Source: Candidatus Zipacnadia bacterium (GTDB lineage: Bacteria; Armatimonadota; Zipacnadia; Zipacnadales; Zipacnadaceae). From it: a stretch of 5,028 nucleotides of DNA. Of this stretch, positions 1-5,028 are shown one piece after another. A program made the translations under genes and the position numbers. Where the stretch lies: contig JALGTD010000135.1 in NCBI GenBank assembly GCA_029821515.1, positions 1 through 5,028 of the forward strand, read 5' to 3'. The first letter of the stretch is position 1, and every line of letters starts with the position of its first letter. The notes under the pieces are model-generated. The model saw only the letters and a program-made list of their open reading frames with translations, was not told where the DNA came from and made no database searches.

Positions 1-849
1 GATAGGCTCGTCGCAGTAGTCGAGGTAGGGAGCCAAGTCACCTTCAGAGGCAGCGGCCTGGAAGGCAGCGTTGATCGCCTCTGCATCGGCTTTCTGGTCA
101 ACCTCAACGACCAGGTCAACGATCGAGCCGGTCGGGGTGGGCACGCGCATGGCCATTCCGTCCATCTTGCCAGCGAGTTCGGGAATGACCAGACCAATAG
201 CCGCCGCCGCACCGGTCTTGGTGGGGATGATGTTGAGCGCGGCAGAGCGGGCCCGGCGCAAATCCGAGTGGGGGAAGTCCAGGAGCCGCTGATCGCTGGT
301 GTAGGAGTGGACGGTGGTCATAAAGCCATGGCTGATGCCGAAGCTATCGTTGAGCACCTTGCACAATGGCGCCAGGCAGTTGGTGGTGCAGGAAGCATTG
401 GAGAGAATGTGGTCGTTCGCCGGATCGTAAGCGGCAGTGTTAACGCCCAGCACCACCGTGCAGCACTCGCCCTTGGCCGGTGCCGAAATTATCACTTTGC
501 TTGCCCCTGCATCGAGGTGCCAGGCAGCCTTGTCCACCTCCCGGAAAACGCCGGTTGACTCCAGCACGATATCCACGCCCATATCTTCCCACGGTAACTG
601 CTTGGGGTCGCGGATTTCCAGCGCCGCAATGCTCTTGCCGTCCACGGTAATTGCTTCTCCGCTGATCTCCACCGTTCCGGGATACTTGCCATAAACGCTG
701 TCATACTTCAGCAGATGGACAAGCGTATCGTTATCCGTTAGGTCATTGACGGCAACGACGTCAAGCTCGTCGGGGAACTGCTCCTGGATGATCTTGAAGA
801 CCTGTCGTCCGATGCGTCCAAAGCCATTAATACCTACTTTTGCAGCCAT
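1..849 (-). CDS. gap: Glyceraldehyde-3-phosphate dehydrogenase, 3' end cut by the window edge
   Basis: Cytosolic glycolytic/gluconeogenic enzyme that interconverts glyceraldehyde-3-phosphate and 1,3-bisphosphoglycerate using NAD(P) and phosphate. The minus-strand frame is open from the ATG at 849-847 to the window edge and gives 283 residues; the family is usually about 335, so roughly the last 50 are missing. The N-terminal nucleotide-binding motif GFGRIG is at residues 9-14, followed by VNDLTD at about 34-39. The catalytic block SNASCTTNC is at 150-158, with Cys154 as nucleophile, and His181 in TTVHSYT is its general base; the 27-residue spacing matches the classical Cys149/His176 pair. SDQRLLD (185-191) and MRVPTP (234-239, with a likely phosphate-binding Arg235) are also present. 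The start is supported by the family N-terminus and an AGGAGGT site seven bases upstream. The gene lies 86 bases after yvcK on the same strand and is probably its operon partner. NAD or NADP preference cannot be settled from sequence. No frameshift was seen. Confidence 0.97.
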   Translation of the reverse strand, partial: MAAKVGINGFGRIGRQVFKIIQEQFPDELDVVAVNDLTDNDTLVHLLKYDSVYGKYPGTVEISGEAITVDGKSIAALEIRDPKQLPWEDMGVDIVLESTGVFREVDKAAWHLDAGASKVIISAPAKGECCTVVLGVNTAAYDPANDHILSNASCTTNCLAPLCKVLNDSFGISHGFMTTVHSYTSDQRLLDFPHSDLRRARSAALNIIPTKTGAAAAIGLVIPELAGKMDGMAMRVPTPTGSIVDLVVEVDQKADAEAINAAFQAAASEGDLAPYLDYCDEPI

Positions 850-935
850 TTTGCATACCTCCTGATGGAATTGAAGTTACTAACTGGGTACTTGTAAAAC
901 CACTCAAGCCAACTGCAGACCACTGGGTTCAGTTG
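850..935 (-). other. yvcK-gap spacer with a weak inverted repeat
   Basis: This 86-base stretch separates the yvcK stop from the gap start. It holds the gap Shine-Dalgarno site and, directly after the yvcK stop codon, an inverted repeat CAACTG (910-915) / CAGTTG (930-935) with a 14-base loop. The stem is only six pairs and no U tract follows it on the minus strand, so I do not call it a terminator. No convincing -35/-10 pair was seen. Read-through from yvcK into gap is therefore the simplest interpretation, although a weak internal promoter cannot be excluded. Confidence 0.5.
857..863 (-). promoter_or_regulatory. Strong Shine-Dalgarno site for gap
   Basis: The minus strand reads AGGAGGT, a near-perfect match to the anti-Shine-Dalgarno sequence, seven bases before the gap ATG at 849. 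It fixes that start. Another ATG at 856-854 is out of frame and too close to the site to be used. The strong site suggests gap is translated efficiently and independently of yvcK. Confidence 0.9.
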
Positions 936-2234
936 CTATATAAGGAAGCTCTCGCTGTGTTTAGCTGCGATATCGAGCAGTGCATCACTCAGTTTTTCTG
1001 GGTCGTGTCGTGCCAGGTTATCTGCAGAGACTAAATCGCGGCAGACAGGAATGAAACCCAGCTTGGCGATTTCCTTAGCAGCCGGTGCCACAAAGCCTGC
1101 TCCCTCTTCTTCGTATCGGGCCAGCACATCAGCAGAGGGCTTGGCATCATTGAGCAATACGTAATCAAAGACCCGCTCCGAGACGTGCCGACGGATAGCC
1201 TCAATATGGTCAACCGCCCCAAAGTCGTCAGTCTCGCCCGGTTGCGTCATCACGTTACAAACCAACACCCGAATCGCATCAGTACGGACCAGTGCTTCGG
1301 CCACCTCCGGCACCAGCAAGTTCGGCACGATGCTGGTAAAGACGCTGCCTGGGCCTAGCACTACCAATTGCGCTTGCTCAATAGCTTCTATAACATCGGG
1401 TACAGCCACCGGATTCGGTGGATCCAGGTAAACCCGCTCTATCTGCTGACCACCAGCGCGGGCCACAGCCAGCTCTCCGCGCACCGACTGACCATCGCGC
1501 AGCTTAGCACACAGCGTCACATTCTGCAGAGTCGGCGGCAATACCCGGCCGCGGATCGCCATAATCTGGCTACTGGCAATGACAGCCTCTTCAAGATCTC
1601 CGGTGATTTCGGTCAGTGCCGCTATAAACAGGTTTCCGAAGCTATGCCCACTCAGCGCACCGTCCGCCGATCCGAAACGGTGCGAGAACAGCCGCGTCAT
1701 CATCGGCTCAGAGTCGGCCAGCGCCACCAGACAACTGCGCAGGTCACCGGGAGGCAGTACACCAAGATCCTCCCGCAGTCGCCCGGAGCTGCCGCCTTCA
1801 TCAGAAACAGTTGCCACCGCCGTGATGTTGGTGGTACGCCGTTTCAAACCCCGCAACAGACTCCCCAATCCCGTTCCGCCCCCCACTACCACACAGGGTA
1901 GACCCACGGCGGCATCGCGCCGCGAGATCATTACATCTACCAGCCGCTGTTCCTCGGCAGGCAAGAAAGTCCGGGCAACAGCCCTCAGCGTGCCTCGTAT
2001 ACCCAATATCACTGCGAACAGACCTAGGGCTATGCTTAGGCAACCGTAGGAGAATGCGTACTGCGAACCCCCGAACCAAGCGGTCACGTCATAGGCAAAC
2101 TCGTTGAAAAGCAGCACCGCACCAAGCCCCGCCAGCAATAGCCCGACGAAGACCAGAGCATACCAGCGCTTGATACCCAGCCCGGGAACCAGCCAACGCA
2201 GAGGGTGGGGCACTTTGCCAGTATCAATGTTCAT
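936..2234 (-). CDS. yvcK: YvcK/GlmR-family UDP-sugar-binding regulator with two N-terminal membrane segments
   Basis: 432-residue member of the CofD-like YvcK (GlmR, 'gluconeogenesis factor') family. Known members bind UDP-GlcNAc and, in Bacillus and Listeria, stimulate GlmS so that carbon enters peptidoglycan precursors; mutants fail on gluconeogenic carbon sources. Residues about 24-43 and 57-79 are hydrophobic and look like two transmembrane helices, so the catalytic-like domain is probably tethered to the inner face of the membrane. The Rossmann-type core starts at about 113: VVVGGGTGLG (115-124), TVSDEGGSSGRLR (142-154), PPGDLR (161-166), GHSFGNL (196-202), LGPGSVFTSI (293-302) and TQPGETD (330-336). 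These are the family's substrate-binding loops and all look intact. The start at 2234 has a GAGGAG site ten bases upstream. The gene is first in a probable operon with gap and is transcribed from the promoter near 2400 through an attenuator-like leader. B. subtilis YvcK lacks the membrane part. The family assignment is secure; the exact role here is inferred. Confidence 0.95.
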   Translation of the reverse strand: MNIDTGKVPHPLRWLVPGLGIKRWYALVFVGLLLAGLGAVLLFNEFAYDVTAWFGGSQYAFSYGCLSIALGLFAVILGIRGTLRAVARTFLPAEEQRLVDVMISRRDAAVGLPCVVVGGGTGLGSLLRGLKRRTTNITAVATVSDEGGSSGRLREDLGVLPPGDLRSCLVALADSEPMMTRLFSHRFGSADGALSGHSFGNLFIAALTEITGDLEEAVIASSQIMAIRGRVLPPTLQNVTLCAKLRDGQSVRGELAVARAGGQQIERVYLDPPNPVAVPDVIEAIEQAQLVVLGPGSVFTSIVPNLLVPEVAEALVRTDAIRVLVCNVMTQPGETDDFGAVDHIEAIRRHVSERVFDYVLLNDAKPSADVLARYEEEGAGFVAPAAKEIAKLGFIPVCRDLVSADNLARHDPEKLSDALLDIAAKHSESFLI

Positions 2235-2244
2235 CGCTCACCGT

Positions 2245-2250
2245 CTCCTC
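2245..2250 (-). promoter_or_regulatory. Shine-Dalgarno site for yvcK
   Basis: The minus strand reads GAGGAG ten bases before the ATG at 2234, slightly long but within the usual range. A second, weaker GGTGAG lies about three bases before the ATG. Together they support 2234 as the start, which also gives the family-like N-terminus ahead of the first membrane helix. Confidence 0.75.
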
Positions 2251-2288
2251 GGTCAGCTCCACCTGCCAGTACAATTCGCTTCCACCAC

Positions 2289-2327
2289 AAAAAAAGAGCC
2301 AGCGGCAGCCCTTGCAGTGCCGCTTGG
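2289..2327 (-). terminator. Intrinsic-terminator-like hairpin in the yvcK leader (candidate attenuator)
   Basis: On the minus strand AGCGGCA (2324-2318) pairs with TGCCGCT (2307-2301) around a ten-base loop. Two more C-G pairs (2327-2326 with 2300-2299) form if one A bulges. The stem is followed three bases later by seven U residues (2295-2289). This has the look of a Rho-independent terminator, yet it lies about 60 bases downstream of the yvcK promoter and 55 bases before the yvcK start, so it would cut the operon's own transcript short. Its 5' arm can instead pair with an upstream segment, which suggests conditional termination. The U tract is followed by GUGG, so efficiency may be moderate. 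Confidence 0.65.
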
Positions 2328-2368
2328 TAGTGACGTGTTTGTTACCTATTTCGGGCGTGCGGCACTAC
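2314..2368 (-). promoter_or_regulatory. Alternative helices upstream of the yvcK attenuator (riboswitch-like leader, family unknown)
   Basis: The minus-strand segment GTAGTGCCGC (2368-2359) can pair with GCGGCACTGC (2323-2314) to give ten base pairs with a single G-U. This uses the 5' arm of the terminator hairpin and would prevent it forming, so it is an antiterminator. The first six bases of the same segment, GTAGTG (2368-2363), can instead pair perfectly with CACTAC (2332-2327), which would free the terminator arm. Three mutually exclusive helices in this order are the standard wiring of a transcription-attenuation leader or riboswitch. The enclosed 30-base loop (2362-2333) could be a ligand, protein or RNA contact site. 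I do not recognise a known aptamer. The pairing is seen directly; the switching is inference. Confidence 0.5.
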
Positions 2369-2391
2369 GACGGCCCAAATTCCATATATTG

Positions 2392-2420
2392 AGTATAACA
2401 ATAAATCAGGCTATCGTCAA
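2392..2420 (-). promoter_or_regulatory. Sigma70-type promoter for the yvcK-gap operon
   Basis: The minus strand reads TTGACG (2420-2415), a 17-base spacer, then TATACT (2397-2392). A TG one base before the -10 makes it an extended -10. The expected start of transcription is about 2385-2387, giving a leader near 150 bases before the yvcK ATG. This is one of the best promoter matches in the window and lies in the A+T-richest stretch. It is divergent from the ileS promoter. Confidence 0.8.
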
Positions 2421-2429
2421 ATAGCTTGT

Positions 2430-2438
2430 GCCGTCGGC
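2430..2438. repeat. Short palindrome between the divergent promoters, possible operator
   Basis: GCCGTCGGC is a perfect nine-base palindrome with a single central base. It lies between the two -35 boxes (2415-2420 and 2469-2474), where a dimeric regulator could affect both promoters. It is short, a G+C-rich palindrome of this size can occur by chance, and there is no second copy to support it. No regulator gene is visible in the window. Confidence 0.2.
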
Positions 2439-2468
2439 GAAGTTAAGCCCCCAATCGCATCAACACCC

Positions 2469-2497
2469 TTGACTACCGTGCGCTGTGTTGCTATCAT
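2469..2497 (+). promoter_or_regulatory. Sigma70-type promoter for ileS
   Basis: TTGACT (2469-2474) is followed by a 17-base spacer and TATCAT (2492-2497), with TG one base upstream of the -10 (extended -10). CATAAT a few bases further on (2495-2500) is an alternative -10 but at a 20-base spacing. Transcription should start near 2504, so the ileS mRNA would carry a leader of about 165 bases. That is long for a gene with no upstream partner and fits the structured RNA seen there. Confidence 0.75.
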
Positions 2498-2532
2498 AAT
2501 ATGCTAATCATCAAGCTGTGCAACTAGATGAA

Positions 2533-2578
2533 GGTCACCTAGGACCATCCGGAGAAAAACAGTCGGATCCCAGTGACC
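2533..2578 (+). promoter_or_regulatory. Leader hairpin A in the ileS 5' UTR
   Basis: An outer stem GGTCAC (2533-2538) / GTGACC (2573-2578) encloses an inner stem ATCCG (2547-2551) / CGGAT (2564-2568), with an internal loop between them and a twelve-base purine-rich terminal loop. GGTC (2533-2536) can also pair with GACC (2543-2546), so alternative folds exist. Position and size would suit the first stem of a short, translational T-box, and an AUC triplet (an Ile codon) occurs on each side of the inner stem, but the conserved T-box landmarks are not clear. I leave the RNA family unassigned. Confidence 0.45.
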
Positions 2579-2584
2579 AAACCA

Positions 2585-2637
2585 AGCTGGTGCGGAGAAA
2601 CGGCTGTGACACAGCAAGGTTTTTCCGCACCCAAGCT
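2585..2637 (+). promoter_or_regulatory. Long leader hairpin B in the ileS 5' UTR
   Basis: GGTGCGGAGAAAC (2589-2601) pairs with GTTTTTCCGCACC (2619-2631) over thirteen continuous base pairs with one G-U. The top is extended by GCTG (2603-2606) / CAGC (2612-2615) closing a five-base loop. Below the stem, AGCT at 2585-2588 and 2634-2637 can also pair across a two-base bulge; these lie within a direct repeat CCAAGCT (2582-2588 and 2631-2637). No U tract follows, so it is not an intrinsic terminator. It ends about 30 bases before the ileS start and could act on translation or mRNA stability. UGGU at 2588-2591 is complementary to the ACCA end expected of tRNA-Ile, but the rest of the T-box consensus is missing. 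Confidence 0.5.
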
Positions 2638-2668
2638 ATTGACTTCCCAAATCTTCTTAGAGAGTGAT

Positions 2669-5028
2669 ATGGACTACACTAAGACACTAAATCTACTTAA
2701 GACTGATTTCCCGATGCGGGCCAATCTTCCTGAGCGCGAGCCAGAGATTCTGGATTGGTGGCAGCAAATAGACATCTACCAGAAAGTGCGGGAGAGCAGA
2801 CGAGATGCGCCGACCTGGGTTCTGCATGATGGCCCGCCCTATGCTAATGGGAATATCCATCTGGGCCAGGCGCTAAACAAGATACTCAAAGACATTACCA
2901 CCAAGTACAAGACAATGCGGGGCTACGACTGCCCCTATGTGCCCGGCTGGGACACCCAGGGCTTGCCCACCGAGCAGGCGGTGCAAACCGAGTATGGCAT
3001 TGACCGCCACGAGGTGCCAGTCCTGGAATGGCGGAGCAAGTGCCGAGAGCTAGCTTTGAAATACGTCGAAGTCCAGCGCGAACAGTTTCAGCGCCTGGGG
3101 GTTCGCGGCGATTGGGATAATCCCTACCTGACCCTTGACAAAGACTATCAGGCCCGCCAGATAGAGGCCTTCGGGAAGATCGCCCTGCGGGGACTGGTCT
3201 ATCGAAGCTTGCGGCCGGTCTACTGGTGTTACCACTGCGAGACCGCGCTGGCCGAGGATGAAATCGAGTATGTTACCAAGACCTCAGACGCCATCTATGT
3301 GGCTTTTGAACTGCACAACGCGTCGCAGTACTTCGAGCAGTTACCTAAGGGTGCCATAGCTCACATAATCATTTGGACTACAACCCCGTGGACCATCCCT
3401 GGCAACACAGGCATAGCGGTCGGTGAGCACTATCAGTACACACTGGTCAGAGCCGATGACCATTATTACGTAATAGCCCAGGAATTGCTGAGCGAGTCTA
3501 TGCAGCAGATCGGACTCTCTGACTACGAAGTGGTCGAGACTAAACCCGGCAAGGAGCTTGTTGGGCTGACAGCTCAGCACCCACTATACGACCGGATCTC
3601 GCCGGTCGTGCTGGCCGATCATGTCACACTCGAGCAAGGCACCGGTGCAGTGCACACTGCTCCTGGCCATGGACTGGAAGACTACCAGGTGAGCCTGGAG
3701 TACGGCCTGGATATCGTCAGCCCACTGGACGACTACGGTAGATTCACTGACGAGGCCGGCCCCGACCTGGAAGGCCTGGTCTGCGACGAAGCCAACGAGA
3801 AAGTCCTGGAGTTGCTGGCAGCTCGCGGTGCACTGCTGGCGCGCACTACATTAGAACACGAATATCCCCATTGCTGGCGCTGTCATCAGCCCGTTATCTA
3901 TCGGGCTACGCTGCAATGGTTTATGGATATTGACCAGCTTCGCGAGCAGGCCCTGGCGGAGATTGCCCAGACGCAGTGGATTCCCGCCTGGGGGGAGAGC
4001 CGCATCGCTGGTATGGTGGAAAGCCGGCCTGACTGGTGCATCAGCCGACAGCGCTCCTGGGGCGTACCCATTCCAATATTCTACTGCGCTAACTGCAGCG
4101 AAGTTCTGCTAACCGAAGAGACAATTGCTTATGTGCGGGATCTGGTTGCCGAGCATGGCGCCGACGTCTGGTTTGCCCGCGAAGCTGCAGAATTGCTTCC
4201 TCCGGGGACTACCTGTCCGAAATGCGGCGCGGACTCTTTCATCAAAGAGCCCGATATTATGTCAGTATGGGTTGACTCGGGCTGCAGCCACTATTGTGTG
4301 ATGCGCACTCATCCGGAACTGAGCTATCCTGCCGACCTGTATCTGGAGGGCGACGACCAGTACCAGTGCTGGTTCCAGACCTCTTTGTGGGTCGCAGTAG
4401 CCCTGGGCGACCCTGCTCCTTACAAGACCGTTGTTGGCCATGGCTTCTTCGTGGATGATGCCGGCCAGAAGCTCTCCAAGAGCAAGGGTAACATCATTGA
4501 CCCAGCTGAGGTTTACGAAAACTACGGAGCAGATGTTCTGCGGCTATGGTTCACCTACGCCAACGTCCGCCAGAAGATGCATCTTAGTGATGATATCTTC
4601 CAGCAGGTTGCCGAAGTCTACCGGCGCACCCGCAACACCATCAGGTTCCTGCTGGCCAACCTGCAGGACTTCGACCCGGCCACCGATAGCCTGAAGCCAG
4701 AGCAGATGCGCGAGATTGATCGCTGGGTGCTGCTGAGGCTGAACCGAATTGTCAGACGGATGACCAAGGCGTTTGACCGCTGGGACCTGCACCTGTTCTA
4801 TCACGACGTGCACGGCTTTTGCACTAATGATCTGAGTGCCTTCTACCTGAATGTGCTGAAGGACACTCTATACACCGACCTGCCCGACTCGCCAGCCCGC
4901 CGGTCGGCCCAGACTGCGCTGTGGCATCTACTGCTGGCTATCACCAAAATGATTGCGCCGACGCTGACGTGTACCGCTGATGAGATATGGCAGCACGGCC
5001 GAGAAATTGACCCGTCGCTGCCTATCAG
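2669..5028 (+). CDS. ileS: Isoleucyl-tRNA synthetase, 3' end cut by the window edge
   Basis: Class I aminoacyl-tRNA synthetase that charges tRNA-Ile in the cytosol and hydrolyses mischarged Val-tRNA. The frame is open from ATG 2669 to the edge: 786 residues plus two bases, out of about 920-930 expected, so the end of the anticodon-binding domain and any C-terminal zinc finger lie outside. The catalytic domain starts with KTDFPMRANLPEREPEI (11-27), a type-1 bacterial signature. The editing domain (about 185-405) has WTTTPWT (236-242) and GTGAVHTAPGHG (324-335) with the expected Asp338. CxxC pairs are at 187/190, 402/405, 473/476 and 516/519. The ATP loop KLSKS is at 601-605. Oddities: the HIGH motif reads HLGQ (64-67), HGLP reads QGLP (97-100), and GSDQHRGWF reads GDDQYQCWF (561-569). 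The start follows the family N-terminus; its Shine-Dalgarno match is weak (GAGAG, five bases upstream). The frame stays open upstream to 2543, but without family similarity. A structured leader suggests RNA-level control. Confidence 0.97.
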   Translation, partial: MDYTKTLNLLKTDFPMRANLPEREPEILDWWQQIDIYQKVRESRRDAPTWVLHDGPPYANGNIHLGQALNKILKDITTKYKTMRGYDCPYVPGWDTQGLPTEQAVQTEYGIDRHEVPVLEWRSKCRELALKYVEVQREQFQRLGVRGDWDNPYLTLDKDYQARQIEAFGKIALRGLVYRSLRPVYWCYHCETALAEDEIEYVTKTSDAIYVAFELHNASQYFEQLPKGAIAHIIIWTTTPWTIPGNTGIAVGEHYQYTLVRADDHYYVIAQELLSESMQQIGLSDYEVVETKPGKELVGLTAQHPLYDRISPVVLADHVTLEQGTGAVHTAPGHGLEDYQVSLEYGLDIVSPLDDYGRFTDEAGPDLEGLVCDEANEKVLELLAARGALLARTTLEHEYPHCWRCHQPVIYRATLQWFMDIDQLREQALAEIAQTQWIPAWGESRIAGMVESRPDWCISRQRSWGVPIPIFYCANCSEVLLTEETIAYVRDLVAEHGADVWFAREAAELLPPGTTCPKCGADSFIKEPDIMSVWVDSGCSHYCVMRTHPELSYPADLYLEGDDQYQCWFQTSLWVAVALGDPAPYKTVVGHGFFVDDAGQKLSKSKGNIIDPAEVYENYGADVLRLWFTYANVRQKMHLSDDIFQQVAEVYRRTRNTIRFLLANLQDFDPATDSLKPEQMREIDRWVLLRLNRIVRRMTKAFDRWDLHLFYHDVHGFCTNDLSAFYLNVLKDTLYTDLPDSPARRSAQTALWHLLLAITKMIAPTLTCTADEIWQHGREIDPSLPI

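Noticed and set aside
71..704. Several open frames on both strands across the left end (71-292, 268-558, 437-694 plus; 492-704 minus)
   Set aside because: All overlap the gap coding frame, which shows full family motifs. The translations are low-complexity Ala/Ser/Pro/Arg-rich shadows with no domain resemblance.
910..935. Inverted repeat after yvcK as a terminator separating it from gap
   Set aside because: The stem is only six pairs with a 14-base loop and no downstream U run on the minus strand.
1368..2079. Open frames of 177 and 156 residues (plus) and 92 residues (minus) inside yvcK
   Set aside because: They are other-frame readings of a conserved gene, have compositions typical of shadows and show no recognisable domain.
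2104..2424. 106-residue plus-strand open frame spanning the yvcK start and its leader
   Set aside because: It runs through the yvcK N-terminus, the U-tract hairpin and the yvcK promoter, has no good ribosome site and resembles no family.
2528..2542. Upstream mini-ORF ATG AAG GTC ACC TAG in the ileS leader
   Set aside because: Four codons with no ribosome site and no Ile codons, so it does not fit classical leader-peptide attenuation.
2585..2637. Hairpin B as an intrinsic terminator
   Set aside because: It has a strong stem but no U tract on either strand, and the run of five T is inside the stem.
2585..2640. Formal T-box riboswitch call for the ileS leader
   Set aside because: Only UGGU and the genomic position fit. 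The conserved T-box core (UGGNACCGCG) and the usual Stem I landmarks cannot be identified by eye, so I kept it as a hypothesis.
2543..2668. N-terminal extension of ileS using in-frame GTG (2573 or 2606) or TTG (2639)
   Set aside because: The frame is open back to 2543, but known IleRS proteins begin where the ATG at 2669 does, none of the upstream starts has a Shine-Dalgarno site, and the stretch is occupied by hairpins.

Overview
The window is a compact piece of bacterial chromosome at roughly 55-60% G+C by eye, holding three conserved housekeeping genes around one divergent control region. No mobile element, CRISPR array, rRNA or tRNA was found. All three proteins are clearly bacterial. The YvcK protein carries two membrane segments in front of its cytosolic domain, an architecture I associate with lineages such as Chloroflexota, Deinococcota, Armatimonadota and some Firmicutes. 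The sequence alone does not settle the phylum.

Left half, minus strand: yvcK (also called glmR, 936-2234) is followed by gap (glyceraldehyde-3-phosphate dehydrogenase, 849 down to 1, cut by the window edge). They are 86 bases apart, have no convincing terminator between them, and each has a good Shine-Dalgarno site, so they probably form one operon. This pairs a UDP-GlcNAc-binding regulator of carbon flow into the cell wall with a central glycolytic/gluconeogenic enzyme. Right half, plus strand: ileS (2669 to beyond 5028) encodes the first 786 residues of a type-1 bacterial isoleucyl-tRNA synthetase.

The 434 bases between yvcK and ileS (2235-2668) are the most informative non-coding part. 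Two strong divergent sigma70-type promoters, each with a 17-base spacer and an extended -10, lie back to back with 48 bases between their -35 boxes. A short palindrome sits in that gap. The yvcK-gap transcript would begin near 2385 and run through a leader with three mutually exclusive helices. The last is an intrinsic-terminator-like hairpin followed by seven U residues. This is the layout of a transcription attenuator or riboswitch controlling a carbon-metabolism operon, and I could not match it to a known family. The ileS transcript would begin near 2504 and carry a leader of about 165 bases with two long hairpins. A T-box would be expected there, but the T-box consensus is not clearly present.

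The other notable point is IleRS itself. The HIGH signature reads HLGQ, and the usual His of the HGLP motif is also Gln, so two conserved active-site histidines are replaced by glutamine in an otherwise intact enzyme.
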